From NCBI RefSeq assembly GCF_018812025.1, contig NC_063054.1:5878582-5942581 (forward strand): a stretch of DNA of 64,000 nt, written 5' to 3'. This document shows positions 20,857 to 33,205 of the stretch, one piece after another (position 1 is the first letter of the stretch; every line of letters starts with the position of its first letter). Source of the DNA: Megalobrama amblycephala. Lineage: Eukaryota; Chordata; Actinopteri; Cypriniformes; Xenocyprididae. The notes under the pieces were generated by a model. That model worked only from the letters and a program-made list of their open reading frames with translations, did not search any database and was not told the DNA's origin. Made by a program: the position numbers and the translations under genes.

Positions 20857-22062
20857 ACACTATATTGCCAAAAGTATTGGGACATTCCTCGAAATCATTG
20901 AATTCAGGTGTTCCAATCACTTCCATGGCCACAGGTGTATAAAATCAAGCACCTAGACATGCAGACTGCTTCTATAAACATTTGTGAAATAATGGGTCGC
21001 TTTTAGGGGCTCAGTGAATTCAAGCGTGGTACCATGATAGGTTGCCACCTGTGCAATAAGTCTATTCGTGAAATTTCCTCACTACTAAATATTCCACTGT
21101 CAACTGTTAGTGGTATCATAACAAAGCTGAAGCAATTGGGAACAACAGCAACTCAGCCACGAAGTGGTAGGCCACGTAAAAATCACAGAGCGGGGTCAGC
21201 GAATGCTGAAGCGCACAGTGCGCAGAAGTCGCCAACTTTTTGGAGAGTCAATAGCTACAGACCTCCAAACTTCATGTGGCCTTCAGATTAGCTCAAGAAC
21301 AGTGCATAGAGAGCTTCAGGGAATGGGTTTCCATAGCCGAGCAGCTGCATCCAAGCCTTACATCACCAAGTGCAATGCAAAGTGTTGGATGCAGTGGTGT
21401 AAAGCACGCCGCCACTGGACTCTAGAGCAGTGGAGACATGTTCTCTGGAGTGAAGAATCACGCTTCTCTGTCTGGCAATCCGATGGACGAGTCTGGGTTT
21501 GGCAGTTGCCAGGAGAACGGTACTTGACTGACTGCATTGTGCCAAATGTAAAGTTTGGTGGAGGGGGGATTATGGTGTGGGGTTGTTTTTCAGGGGTTGG
21601 GCTTGGCCCCTTAGATCCTGTGAAAGGAACTTAAAATCATTTTGGACAATTTCATGATCCCAGCTTTGTGGGAACAGTTGGCCCCTCCCTGTTCCAACAT
21701 GACTGCATACCAGTGCACAAAGACATGGATGAGCGAGTTTGGAGTGGAGGAACTTGACTGGCCTGCACAGATTCCTGACCTCAACCCGATAGAACACCCT
21801 TGGGATGAATTAGAGCGGAGACTGCGAGCCAGGCCTTCACGTCCAACATCACTGCCTGACCTCACAAATGCGCTTCTAGAAGAATGGTCCAAAGTTCCCA
21901 TAAACACACTCCTAAACTTTGTGGAAAGCCTTCCCAGAAGAGTTGAGGCTGTTATAGCTGCAAAGGGTGGGTGAACTCCATATTAAATCCTACGGATTAA
22001 GAATGGGATGTCATTAAAGTTCATGTGCACGTAAAGACAGACATCCTAAAACTTTTCGTTTA
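20857..22062 (+). mobile_element. Tc1/mariner element, degenerate
   Basis: The left end 'acactatattgccaaaagta' follows a TA. The right end near 22062 is a decayed complement ('cctaaaacttttcg'). Size (~1.2 kb) and one transposase gene between short inverted ends fit a Tc1-like element of fish. The transposase is broken (see 20992-21974). Confidence 0.85.
20992..21974 (+). pseudogene. Tc1-like transposase, multiply broken
   Basis: The expected start is ATG 20992, but a TAG follows at codon 5. The frame then reopens with a paired-like helix-turn-helix ('IREISSLLNIPLSTVSGIIT') and the basic 'RSGRPRK' linker. At about 21180 the frame shifts to one that covers the second HTH and the first catalytic block 'VLWSEESRF', where the usual Asp is Glu. 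A second shift near 21630 precedes the 'QHDC' block, which carries the second Asp but is read out of frame. The last block 'DLNPIEHPWDELERR' supplies the third acidic residue. Three frame breaks, a nonsense codon and D-to-E in motif 1 make it inactive. Confidence 0.88.
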
Positions 22063-22719
22063 AAAGACCTCCAAAGAACAGGCGAATCTCAACATAACAC
22101 CGACTGTTACGTAACAGTCGGGATCATTAATATGTACTCTCCCAATATTTGCATATGCCAGCCATTCAAGACATTACACAAGCCAGTATTAACGTCTGGA
22201 TCTGTGCACAACTGAATCATCAGACTAGGTTAGCAAGCAAGAACAACAGCGAAAAATGGCAGATGGAACAATAATAATTGACATGATCCATGATATCATG
22301 TTATTTTTAGTGATATTAGTAAATTGTCTTGCTAAATGCTTTGTTAGTATGTTGCTAATGTACTGTTAAATGTGGTTAAAGTTACCATTGTTTATTACTA
22401 TATTCACGGAGACAAGAGCCGTCACTATTTTCATTTTTAAACACTTGCAGTCTGTATAATGCATAAACACATCTTCATTCTTTATAAATCTCTCCAACAG
22501 TGTGTAATGTTAGCTTTAGCCATGGAGCACTATCAAACTCGTTCAGAATCAAATGTAAACATCCAAATAAATACCATACTTAAGCAATTAGACATGTTGC
22601 ATGACGAACACTTTGTAAAGATCCATTTTGAGGGTTATATTAGCTGTATGAACTTTATGCTGTTTATGTTGTTTAAGGCAAGTATGAGCTCCATGGGCGG
22701 GGAGCGTGAGGAATTAAAG

Positions 22720-22895
22720 GGGCCGCAGCATGAATCGGTGCATAGTTAATTATGCCCCAAAATAGGCAGTTAAAAAAATGTATTAAAAAAAATCTATGGG
22801 GTATTTTGAGCTGAAACTTCACAGACACATTCAGGGGACACCTTAGACTTATATTACATCTTGTAAAAAAACATTCGATGGCACATTTAAAGAGC
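22720..22895 (-). repeat. Dispersed repeat fragment
   Basis: Contains 'gtattttgagctgaaactt' and 'agacttatattacatcttgt', a block familiar from fish dispersed DNA repeats, here in inverted orientation. Ends not determined. Confidence 0.4.
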
Positions 22896-23895
22896 ATGAG
22901 CATGTAAAGCTGCCTATAAAAAATCTGCAGCGTACACTTAGAATAAACAACAGTATCGTCTGCTGGTGTGGATGCTAATATACTTATCTTTATAGTTACC
23001 GTTCGTGGTGTGTACAGGCCTTTGCTCAAGAAAAGTACAAATTCCCCATAATAATACTAAGTATATTATTGAAATACAATTAAGTGCTTTACATCTCTAT
23101 CAAAAAGTATAATTTCTGTCTCACATACCTGTTCTTATAGACAAAATAATATGGAAATGATGGAAATTTACACTGCTATACAATTAAATTCAAGGACAAG
23201 GTTGATGCTAACTAAAAGTTTGCAAACTGCTGACAAAAGCACTTTTCACACAAGTAACACATTACTTTTAAATTTACAACAAAATGTTGAGTTACTCTTT
23301 CAAATTACGTAAGTTTGAAGTGTTTTCTCATTTATTGACTGACACCTCTCCTGTCCAGTGCAGAGGCATTGTGTGTACTGTGTAAACATGATGGTTATTG
23401 TAGTTCTTGACTTCATGTGAATATGCATTTATTAATTTCACTTGCACAAAAACATTCAGCATTCCCAAAAAAAAGTGAAATGCAAATTCAGCATATTATG
23501 CAAACCTGCAATAATAAAATATGTTAAATAATACAAATATATAGCACTTTATGTATTTAATCTCACTTTTTTAACCAATGTCTTTGCTGCTAACCTTCGA
23601 TGATCCAATTTTACCATACAAATAACGCAAAAATTGACTTTAGATAAAGATCACATTTGTGTTTAATTTTTTGCTTTTATTGCTGAAGAGTGCTGAACTT
23701 TCTTATCCTACATCCTATTCTTCTTTAATCCAGAATGGCAGCACAGCTGAAAGGTTTATACAGCTGTACAGGTGTGAATTTGCATTTCCTTCAGGCTAAG
23801 GGTTATTCATTTCACTTTTGGTGTGAAAGGGCCTTTATATTTGCAAAAAATAGAATGTTTGTTTGTTTTTTGTTATTAAAAATAAACAATCAAGC
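22896..23895. other. Anonymous AT-rich sequence
   Basis: No coding signal or element ends recognised. Confidence 0.3.
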
Positions 23896-23899
23896 TCAG

Positions 23900-24025
23900 C
23901 CCAGGTGAGAAAAAGTAATGCAAAAGTAACAGTGCATTACTTTCCATAAAAAGAAACTAATTGCGTTACATAGTTACACAATATTGTAGTGCATTACTTT
24001 TAAAAGTAACTTTCCCAAACACTGG
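23900..24025 (-). mobile_element. hAT-related repeat end
   Basis: On the minus strand it begins 'ccagtgtttgggaaagttac' and carries alternating 'taactaattgcgttac'-type motifs. The 'cagtg' start and the repeated gttac units are typical of hAT-derived MITEs in fish. Only one end is present. Confidence 0.5.
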
Positions 24026-25220
24026 TCACAATCTCTGGCTTTTGTAGCTAAGCAACTACCCACGCACACATTTCTCAATGTAAAGCCAGCTTTTGCAACA
24101 CTCTTGACGTAAACGTTTTGTCAATGAATGAGAAAACAAGTATCTCAATAGAATTTCTTTTAACCAACGCAAGATTTTATAAATAACACAATGCTCTGAT
24201 GTGACCAAACTGCTAAAAACCCAGGTCCATCATCCCTAGAGTACTAAGATGAATTACCATAATCTGAGTCACTCTCGTCCTCTGTAATTGAAGCTTCTGC
24301 TCTGATCTTTGGCCCGAAATATGAGGGAAACACATAAAAGTGCACCTGAACCTACGTTTGGGTCAAAGTAAATGATGAAAACAATGTTATTGTGCTAATG
24401 ATTATAGTAAAAGTATTAATAATGATAATAAGTGCCTTGTTTAAAGCCTATATAGAGAGACATGCAGTATTATTGTTGTATTTTGCTAGCACACAGCTTA
24501 AGGGTCCACTTTAAATCCTGAAATTATTTGCTGTTATCTTATAAGATCTAAGAAAGATTCAATTTCACAGTACATATTGGCTCTGTTTGTAGTAAGTGTT
24601 TGAAGTTGTCATTTCAAATGGCTATATGTACAACATGCAGATTTGGACAAAATTCTGAAATTTGTAAGGCTCCCTTCCAATATGAGTTGGAATTTGAATT
24701 GAACTGGCCAATATTTCCCATAAGCTGATCCAATGAATTTATACTGTGTAATGAATTGTAGTGTCTCAATAGCCAGAAAAAAATCTAAGCCAGCACTCCT
24801 GGGATTCCACCCATGCGAACAAGGTAATGAAGTTGTCACATTAAGATCGAAGGACTTTGCAGTTTACATTTGAACAAAACCTCGAGCCCTGAAGCAAAGC
24901 CCAGTGCTACATGAATTATAGCTTTAGTTATAAATGTATAAATGTGGAAAAATCTTTGTTTTTTCACCCCTAGAGCCTATAATGTTGCAATAACAGTTGC
25001 AATGTCAGAAATGTTGGCAAAAGGACTCCAGTCTCATAGAATCTAAGTATGGCAATATCTGTACTGTCTCTGATGGAACACAGATAAATATCCTTGCAGA
25101 AGCAACAGGAGTCCAATAAGTGGCACAGGGGACATTTCTAAGGGCTCTTTTGGAGATCATTGATATAAGCCTTATGGTTACAATCATCTGATAACAACCA
25201 GTTTCAAAACAACTCTTCAT
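24026..25220. other. Anonymous sequence
   Basis: No repeat ends, gene or RNA recognised. Open frames are short and without family resemblance. Confidence 0.3.
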
Positions 25221-25221
25221 A

Positions 25222-25485
25222 CACTACCAGTCAAAAGTTTGTAAAAATTTTTTAAAATGTTTTTAAAAGAAGACTATTATGCTCATCAAGGCTGCATTTA
25301 TTTGATGATCAGCATATTAGAATGATTTCTGAAGGATCATGTGAGACTGGAGTTAATGATGCTGAAAATTCAGCTTTGCCATCACAGGAATAAATTGCAT
25401 TTTACAAGAAAGTAGTTCTTTTAAATTGTAATAACATTTCCACAGGGTGTGATTTTTTGAACTATTTTATCAATAAAAACATTTA
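25222..25485. repeat. Dispersed repeat of the 'accagtcaaaagtttg' family
   Basis: Starts 'acactaccagtcaaaagttt' and contains 'ctcatcaaggctgcatttat' and 'tgctgaaaattcag'. Related to 16960-17230. Confidence 0.65.
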
Positions 25486-25787
25486 TTTATTATTTGATAT
25501 TCCATGAATTCCTCAAAAACTTGTTTCTGACCCCCATCAAAATCTTTTTCATATTTCTTGGTCATAATATGGGGGGAAAAAAATTACATTTTTGTATCAC
25601 TACCCCATGTTTATGTTTAGTTCTGTTAGTTCATTTGTTTTGTTCTGTTCCTGTTTGCATGTGTTCCAGTGATTGTTTGTTTCTATGGTTACCAATGAGT
25701 TTATTGATTAGTCCCACCTGTCTCTTGTTCAGTTCCTTGTATCCCTGAGTATTTCCTGTCCCTAAGTTGACTCATGCATTGTACCTC

Positions 25788-26221
25788 TGTTACGTGTTCT
25801 CCAGAGTACTCCTGTGTGGATTATTTTCACTCCTGCCAGCCAGAGTGCCTATGATAGCCACCAAAGGAGCCATTCCATCATAAACTACATTTCCCATAAA
25901 CCTTTGCCTGGACTCATTATTGTGTGATAACATCCACCTGTGTGTCATTAGCTTGTTAATATCAGTGTATATAAGCCCTGTGTTTTCACTCACTCTGTGA
26001 AGTCTTCTTTGTTACACTGAATTTCTGAGCGTTATCCTGGTTTCCTGTGTCTTGTTTTTTTTTTTTTTTTTTTTTTTTAAATTCTCTGACTGTATTCGGG
26101 ATTACCCTTTTTGCCTGTTTTTTGTCCTGTTGCTTATTTGGATTCTTTGCTCGTGTGTTTAATCCTTTGCTTGTTATATGGATTACGATTCTGGATTGTC
26201 CCAATAAAGCAGTACGTAACA
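25788..26221 (+). mobile_element. Probable solo LTR
   Basis: The segment is bounded by 'tgttacgtgttctcc' and '...cagtacgtaaca', so the ends are TG...CA with an 8-bp inverted TGTTACGT/ACGTAACA. It has a TATA-like 'gtatataagccc' near 25967 and a poly-A signal 'caataaag' near 26201. These are the parts of an LTR. No 5-bp target duplication is visible, so an older or rearranged copy is likely. A poly-T run lies at 26056-26079. Confidence 0.5.
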
Positions 26222-26346
26222 ATAATTTTCATTGTTTTGTGTTTATTAAAAGTACTGCAATAGATCCCTCTGCTCTTCCTTTTTTACTCAACATTGACAG
26301 CATAAAGAGGGTCAAAATGACCCATATTCATTTCCCATGAAATTTT

Positions 26347-26350
<4 letters not shown>

Positions 26351-26407
<57 letters not shown>
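26351..26407. repeat. (TA)n microsatellite
   Basis: About 28 TA units. It lies between two 26-bp copies of a 'caacattgacagcataaaga' segment (26285 and 26549). Confidence 0.97.
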
Positions 26408-26410
<3 letters not shown>

Positions 26411-26548
26411 GATATAAATCTGTTTTGACCTTTGACTCTTTACACATCAGCCACATGTCCTAATATGGCTACTTCACTTCTATCTATCTGAATTAAAAAT
26501 AGTTTACATGAAACTCATGAATATTTCATGTAGTAAATCTTCATTTGT

Positions 26549-27009
26549 TTACTCAACATTGACAGCATAAAGAGGATTTGTCAGAAATGCCACAGCCAGG
26601 AAAGGACAACTGAAGGTCCAAGCAAAGGAAGAAGTGCAAACGCTTCCAAAAGTTATTGTGAATATTGTGCAGGGTTTGAAAGGTACAAACTTGTGTTGAA
26701 AAAATGTCCCTGACTGCAAAGATCATTTTCATATTATCTGTAAGAAATATGGGGAGTGAAGACTACTTTAGAGTAGTTCTAAACTAGTTTGATTTTGCAC
26801 AGAAAAATGGTACAAATGTTAAAACATTAATTGTATCTTTTGTACTGCATATATACAAGGGAATCGAACAAATAAACATATTTGACATAACGTTTGTGTT
26901 CTTTTAATCATTTCATTAACAGAAGCACAGATTTGATTAAGCCCAATATGTGTCATTCTGACCACAATTTTTGCATTTGTGTAGGTTTTTTGGTTTGTGC
27001 ATTCTAGGG
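26549..27009 (+). mobile_element. piggyBac-like element, 3' end fragment
   Basis: The right end reads 'ttctaggg' followed by TTAA (27010-27013), the mirror of the CCCTAGA start and TTAA target typical of piggyBac ends. Upstream there is a short Cys/His-rich coding remnant (26571-26760). Blocks such as 'gtcaaaatgacc' (near 26313) are common in piggyBac-like termini of fish. The 5' part is absent. Confidence 0.5.
26571..26760 (+). pseudogene. Cys/His-rich C-terminal remnant, possibly of a piggyBac transposase
   Basis: One frame gives 'ICQKCH', then 'YCEYCAGFERYKL', then 'KKCP' and a stop. Shifting by one base continues with 'DCKDHFHIICKKYGE' and a stop. The series of Cys-x2-Cys pairs and His-x-His-x3-Cys resembles the C-terminal cysteine-rich domain of piggyBac transposases, which binds the transposon ends. 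One frameshift is visible. The assignment rests on spacing and on the neighbouring piggyBac-like terminus only. Confidence 0.4.
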
Positions 27010-27252
27010 TTAACTATGTTTTCCAGGTTTAACAGACTATTTTCTTAAATAGTGTAGCTTTTCCATTAACAAGCCTTTTTTTTTTCAACAGTGTAGTGTG
27101 ACAAACGGCTATTGCTATTTTTAATGTTTGTATTGCACACACAGCTTTAAACCAAGCAAACAGAAGCAATAAATAACACACTCTCTTAGTAAGTTCTCTA
27201 TCAAGTAGCACTGAAAAGTGAATGTTTTTTTTTGTTGTTTTTTTTGGATGGT

Positions 27253-27361
<109 letters not shown>

Positions 27362-28134
27362 TGGCTAATTTATGTCTCTGTATACTGCTTTCAGTAAAAA
27401 TGATAATATTAATAATGAAACATTTTTTTGTTGTTGTTGTTTTTTTTAATATATAAATTGTATTCAGTAAACATGTCTCTGTTCAAATGTGATTTGTGTA
27501 TGTGTGTGTGTGTGCCAGATTATTGGGCATAACTTGGGCATAAACATTTATTTTTATTTATTTTTATGAGGAAACTGGTTTAGTCTCTTGCAAAACTTTT
27601 TCTTAACATAATTTTTCACAGAAAAAAAAGTACATTTCTGTAGAAAAACATTAGACTGATCTTTCCCGCAGTATGTTTTTCGGTTTAAAGACTTCAGAGA
27701 ATCAATAAGATCAATAATTAAGAAAATGCTGAAAATGTCTCAAGAAAGAGTAAACAAGCTCTACCATCTGCTGCCTGCTTGACATTTGACTGCTCACAGT
27801 CCTTTCCTGCTAACAGTCCTCTCGTATGGCCGCTTCCTGGCGGAATCTTGTCTTCCCGTGTGAACGTGACATGCAGCCTATTGAAAACCGGCAGGGCACT
27901 TGGCAACAGAGCAGGAAATGGAGGGACTCTTAAGTCTGTGGCCAAAGGACAGACAAGCACAAGCCTGTTCTAACCCATATGAAACTGTCTTTTCACTCCA
28001 CCAATAAAGCAAAGGGATTCAAAAGGGTAGTTTGTCCAAAAATGGAGAGAAAAAAAATCATTCCCTTGTGAAAAAGAAGTGTGCTTATATTGAATGTGCA
28101 AAAAAACTATTATAATATAATATTAAATGAAAGG
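27362..28134. other. Anonymous sequence
   Basis: A short GT run near 27500-27513. No gene or element recognised. Confidence 0.3.
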
Positions 28135-28137
28135 CCA

Positions 28138-28526
28138 TAGAGCTCACAAAATCGCTAGCCCGATGTCCTGGGAATAATGTGTTTTCCAGTCGGCTACCAA
28201 AATGCATCACCGCCCTGCCCTACGGGCTATATTAAATAGGCCTAGTGGAATAAAATTCCTTTCTTGATTTGCATTGTTCACTCTTGTTATTTGAAGGAAA
28301 AATATGATCATGGAAGTTTTTGATCATGCTGATTTGTCCACAGTGAAGTTTAGCTGATGTAGGTTATTTTGTTTTTGCTTTCGATTGATATTTCGACTCC
28401 TGCCGAATTTTCTACATAAAAAAATTATCTTTTTTTATTTGGGCTAAATTCTTTTTGGGCTACCAAAAGCTCAAGAGTGCCTGCCCGAAGGGCTACAAGG
28501 GATTTAGAAATTTTGCGAGCCCTGAA
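28138..28526. mobile_element. hAT-like MITE, degenerate
   Basis: The left 'gctcacaaaatcgctagccc' and the right 'gggctac...ttttgcgagccctg' form degenerate inverted ends. On the minus strand the right end starts 'cagggctcgcaaaat', a common hAT-type start. No 8-bp duplication was found. Confidence 0.5.
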
Positions 28527-28534
28527 TCACTTAA

Positions 28535-28990
28535 AGGATTAGTTCACTTTCAGATGAAAATTACCCCAAGCTTTACCCACCCTCAAGCCATCCTAGGTGT
28601 ATATGACTTTCTTCTTTCTGATGAACACAATCGGAGATATATTAATAAATATCCTGACGCATCCAAGCTTTATAATAGGAGTGAGCGATTCCAACGAGTA
28701 TGAGCTAAAGAAAGTGCTTACATCCACATCCATCCATCATAAAAGTACTTCACACGGCTCCGCCAGACCGCCTTGGGTATTCTGGGTACTTACTGAATAA
28801 AGTGTAAAACTCTCGCAGTTCAAAAAGCTTACGCTACATCCTACGCCTTCCCATTCACTGACGCGACGCGAGTTTACACTTTTTTCCTAAGTTGAATATG
28901 GAAGGTGGTTTTGTGGAAGCTAGATATTTTACTTCATAACTTGTTATATGGATATTTTTTTTTTACACAAATGCATCGCTTCACTTCAAA
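28535..28990. mobile_element. TTAA-type MITE, left half
   Basis: Starts 'ttaaaggattagttcacttt', the same type of end as the elements at 48166 and 47326, and continues into a second common block ('ctttcttctttctgatgaac'). The right end was not found. Confidence 0.5.
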
Positions 28991-29154
28991 AGGACTTCAT
29001 TTTGACTTAACACTAAAGCACATGCAAGTATACAATTTTACTGTCATTTGGCATTAAACGTAATATATTTTAAATGTTCTAAATCGCAAGTTCATCATTA
29101 AAAATGTGCAAATTACGAACATATTTAAATACTTGACATACAGTATAAGTTTAA

Positions 29155-30660
29155 CCCTCTGGAGTCTGAGGCTGATTTGGGGCCTGGAGAAGTTTTGACA
29201 TGCCCTGACATTTGTGCTTTTTTCAGTTGTTCATAAACATATAAATGACAAAAGTGTCATTACACTGTATTCAGCACAAACTAGGCTACCATAATATGTG
29301 AGGAACATGTATGTACATGTTTGTGTTTTTGAAGGAATAACGTTTATGCCTGGTTATTGAAAAAACAAAAAACTTAAGTCACTGAAATAAGGCCAAAAAA
29401 GTAATATTAAATCTGTGTTCACAAGACTTCTGGGTATTGGAGATTGTAGACTAGAGTTTTTGCTTCAAAATTATGTAAAAATTATCCTTCCTACTCCTTC
29501 ATATAAACAATAGAGAGATTTAAATTTTCTAAAACATCTTTGGTCAAGAAACACAGTATGCGTGGAGGCGTGAATCATCATGAATAATGGGTGATTTACA
29601 CCAGAGAAGACAAAAGAATCGCATAAAGAGCTCTAATGACCTGCATAAATAATGAGCTCTTTCAGTCAGGTAGGCTGTGAAAAAACCCTCTGTGATCATA
29701 TTTCAAAGCTTATCATGGTGTAAATCAAACATACAGAAAAAAACAGCAATACTGTGAAATATTATTACAATTTAAAATAATGGTATTCTATTATATACTT
29801 TAAAATATAATGTATTTCTGTGATGCAAATTGTCTGAACAATTATGTTACCTCTATGGCATTTTATACAGGCTTTTAGCTTAAAAGCATGCACATTTGGA
29901 TAAATATTTATGGATTCTCATATGTTTGTCAATTTTCTATACAGAGGAGTAATATTGATTCAGGATTTATTGTAATTACTATGAGCGCTGGATACTGTGT
30001 TTTCAATTCATACTTGCAGCCAGGAGGGCGCTCTGCCCCTTTTGTCCACAAATGCCTGCTAAAGAAGAATAGGCAATCCAGGAACTAACCGAACTAACAG
30101 AGGCCAGAGATCGTTAACTATGGCTATTCAAAACACTTTTCAAGAAAATAAATACACGATTGAGACTATGTATGCATGTATTGACTGAATTTGCGTCTGA
30201 ATAGCGCTCGTTCTGTGGGCGTGGCCGCATTAGCAGATAATGAGCTGAATCACGGACTTCGGACATTTCATACAGATTACATAAACAGAGAATTTTTGTT
30301 TTCGATTTGACTTACACGATTTAAAACCTGACATTTCAACATTTTTTAGACATAAGTCTAATTTTTTTGTGATTAGTATTCACTAAGTTATAGTTTTTTT
30401 TCTGAGAACTATCAGATTGGACTTCGTTCAGAGGGAGACGAGAGATCACGCATCATGTTAGTTTTCTTTATTTTGCAAAAAGCACAACATTGTGTTTTTA
30501 CTCTGAGTGTACACAAATAAAAGAAGACATTCCACAGATTAAAATGGTGTATAGCTCTTAATTGTATGTGCAACATTGACAGAGTATTTCTGAGTCTCTT
30601 TCACACTGGTTAGAAAAAAAATGCAGTGGTATCGCCGGCGATACCTCAGACCTCAGAGTG
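29155..30660. mobile_element. piggyBac-like non-autonomous element, 1.5 kb, TTAA target
   Basis: TTAA at 29151-29154 and 30661-30664 flank inverted ends 'ccctctggagtctgagg' and 'cctcagacctcagagtg'. TTAA plus a CCC start is the piggyBac-like pattern. Inside lies a fragment of the 'accagtcaaaagtttg' repeat family at about 29735-29860. No transposase frame is visible. Confidence 0.75.
29735..29860. repeat. Dispersed repeat fragment nested in the 1.5-kb element
   Basis: Contains 'tgtgaaatattattacaatt' and 'tactttaaaatataatgtat', the central part of the dispersed family seen at 16960 and 25222. Confidence 0.5.
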
Positions 30661-30707
30661 TTAAGTAGAAATTACATTCAATTACATTTTAATTTTAATT
30701 TACATTT

Positions 30708-30811
30708 TAACTTAAAAGTTTATTGAACCAATGTTTCGGCAACAAGCCTTTGCCAAGGTACTTTTACAAAAGCTTGATGCCGAAACATTGGTTCAATAAA
30801 CTTTTAAGTTA
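30708..30811. repeat. Perfect 33-bp inverted repeat (hairpin)
   Basis: Arms at 30708-30740 and 30779-30811 are exactly complementary, with a 38-bp loop. The arm contains 'ccaatgtttcggc'. It may be a minimal MITE. Confidence 0.9.
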
Positions 30812-30939
30812 GTGTGCAGTTATACTGTTCTGTCATATTGTAATTACATGGTAACAAATATGTTACTATACATGAACTACTTTCATGTAGTTCTATGCTG
30901 CATAATTGTGCAGCTTAGCAACTGAACCTTTGTCAGGCT

Positions 30940-31049
30940 GGGGTGCGTTTCCCAAAGCGAACTATGGTCGCAAGTTCCGTCGTTACCAATAGAGTTCAAT
31001 GGGACTTACGACCATAGTTGGCTAACGATGCTTTCGGGAAACTCACCCC
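30940..31049. mobile_element. Small MITE, 110 bp
   Basis: 'ggggtgcgtttcccaaagc' on the left is matched by 'gctttcgggaaactcacccc' on the right. A second inverted pair, 'actatggtcg' and 'cgaccatagt', lies inside. Confidence 0.75.
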
Positions 31050-31050
31050 T

Positions 31051-31097
31051 GATTGGTTAGCGAGTCAGACTTGTAACCCGAAGGTTGCAGGTTCAAT
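31051..31097 (+). repeat. tRNA-like SINE head fragment
   Basis: 'ggttagcgagtcag' resembles a pol III A box and 'gttgcaggttcaa' a B box, about 30 bp apart. It is a short SINE or tRNA relic. No complete cloverleaf can be drawn. Confidence 0.45.
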
Positions 31098-32445
31098 ATT
31101 TACACAATATGTATCTGATATGAATACTTATACAATTATAATGGAAATGATTATTATTGCTGCTTCCATAAACATCAGTGTGTATTTTACAAACTCTGTG
31201 TATCGTTTTGCTGGTGCTTATGTGGATTCAAATGTCTGAAAGCTAAAATAAGTATTATGTGGTTGAAAACACTGAATAGTTGTGATATATTCCAAGCACG
31301 GGGCACGTCTGTCACTGGCTCAGCACCAGCCTACGTACAAAAAGCACATTTGAATTTAGAGTTTGATCATGTGACGCACTGAACGTTCTAATCACACCAG
31401 TGCGCGTCAAAGGGTTAAGTCACATCACTCGCTCAACATAGCAAAATCACCTACTCAACTGTTCTCTGAGGGCAGGCCAAAGCAGCCAGTAGGCGGGCAT
31501 TTTACAAATGTGTAACATGGTGACCTAAGTTATTGGCAGAACTACAAACAAGGCATTTCAGGCAAGTGTTTTCTGTTGGAGCGATTAACTCCCTTTGGCA
31601 AGGATTTTGTGCTAAGTAACTTTCTTTCTTTCGTTTACATGCACAAGCAGATATTACACACAAAATTTTACCAAAGTAGTTTCTATTATGCATTGTCAAT
31701 TGGGTAGCGATGCATGAAGTACAGAGTTCACTTCCAAACCAAGCAGCTCTATATTGGTAAACGTGGCAGATTCACATGTTGAAAGTTTTTTTAGTTTACC
31801 TCTTCAAATGGTGTGGATTCCTATTGAGATGAATCTGTTTTACAGGAAAAATTTTGTATATTGTATATTTGAATCTTGTACATTGTCGCTGTCGAACAAA
31901 AATCTTCAAAAATTTCCAAAAATGGAAAGAACACTGAACAAACTTTCACTTTTTAATTGTCAAAGTTGATATTGTAGCTTAATGTTGTCAGACATTTGTA
32001 TCTGTCATTATTATATTACCGAAAATTAATATCAAATGGAGTTTTTGTGTTTCGTCCCTCATTTGAACAGCCGCATCTGAGGCAGTAAGTGCGTCACATC
32101 CCGTTTTCATCAACTTACAGGTTATAAAGTTTATTGTAGCTATGTGGGCACTCAATTTTTTCTGTCATTTGGCTAAAATCTCATGTTGTTAAAGACAAAG
32201 TGCTACACACAGGCTATTTAAGACAGTATTGGCTATGATTCAATGATAAATGCTCGACTAAGACACTCTTCTCAGATTTATTAAAAATGAACTTGCATTG
32301 CAAACAAGCATACACACTTCAGTGTGCAGCACTTCATTCACAGTAGAGGAGCGGTGGAGTTACAAGGTTTTACCAACAGTCTGAGGATCCAATGCAGTTA
32401 GAAAGTTAAATCACAAGCATTTTTTAATACTTTTCATTGGTTAAA
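31098..32445. other. Anonymous sequence
   Basis: Around 31390-31416 a 'gtcaaagggttaag' end resembles a piggyBac-like right terminus with TTAA, but no left partner was found. Nothing else recognised. Confidence 0.3.
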
Positions 32446-32675
32446 TACACTGTAAAAAAATTATTTTCCTGATTTGTTGTCACAACATTTTTTCTTTTGT
32501 CAAATCATTTAGATAATTCATGTAGTTCAGTTAACGTAACATTTTGACTTTCTGTTGATTAAACCAATCACCTTCATTGTATTAACTCACATTTTTAATT
32601 TCAATGAACTCCAAATTTTAAGACAACCAGGTAACTTACTTTTTTTAAGTTAAACAAACATTTATTTATTTATTT
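32446..32675. repeat. Possible MITE with 'acactgtaaaaaa' start
   Basis: AT-rich segment starting 'acactgtaaaaaaatt' and ending near 'cttttttaagttaa'. It resembles common fish MITEs; its ends are not exact. Confidence 0.3.
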
Positions 32676-33169
32676 TTTTTCAGTATATTTGCAAAACCCA
32701 CAGACAGACGTAAAGGGTGACCAATAATAATGATTTATGGAAGAAAAATGAATATGGAGATACAAAGTTTCCACCTGACAGCGACAATATTCTGTGTTTC
32801 AGTAAGTATTCCAGAATTTTATCAAGTATTTCAGAGAGATTTGTAATACCACAAAATATAAAGTGCCTGCTGGCAGTTGAAGAATCTTTGTATTTCTTTT
32901 CAGCTTGAGCTGACACAATCAAAGCAGCTACACTGACCCTTCTTGGTAATTATCTGCTGAGTCATTAAGAAAAGCTGGGGTAAGGGCAGATGTCTTGATC
33001 TATGGCCTGATGTGTCATCAGGCTTTTGTAAATCTAAATATAAATGCACAGAGAGGAGAGAACAGCCCGCATCTTCTGCTTCATTGTGGTGGAGATTCAC
33101 AGTATTACAGAGGATTCGAGTGGAGCGGAGCTGGTCGCCACCCACTCCCGTTAGCTGCCACCCACCCAC

Positions 33170-33205
<36 letters not shown>

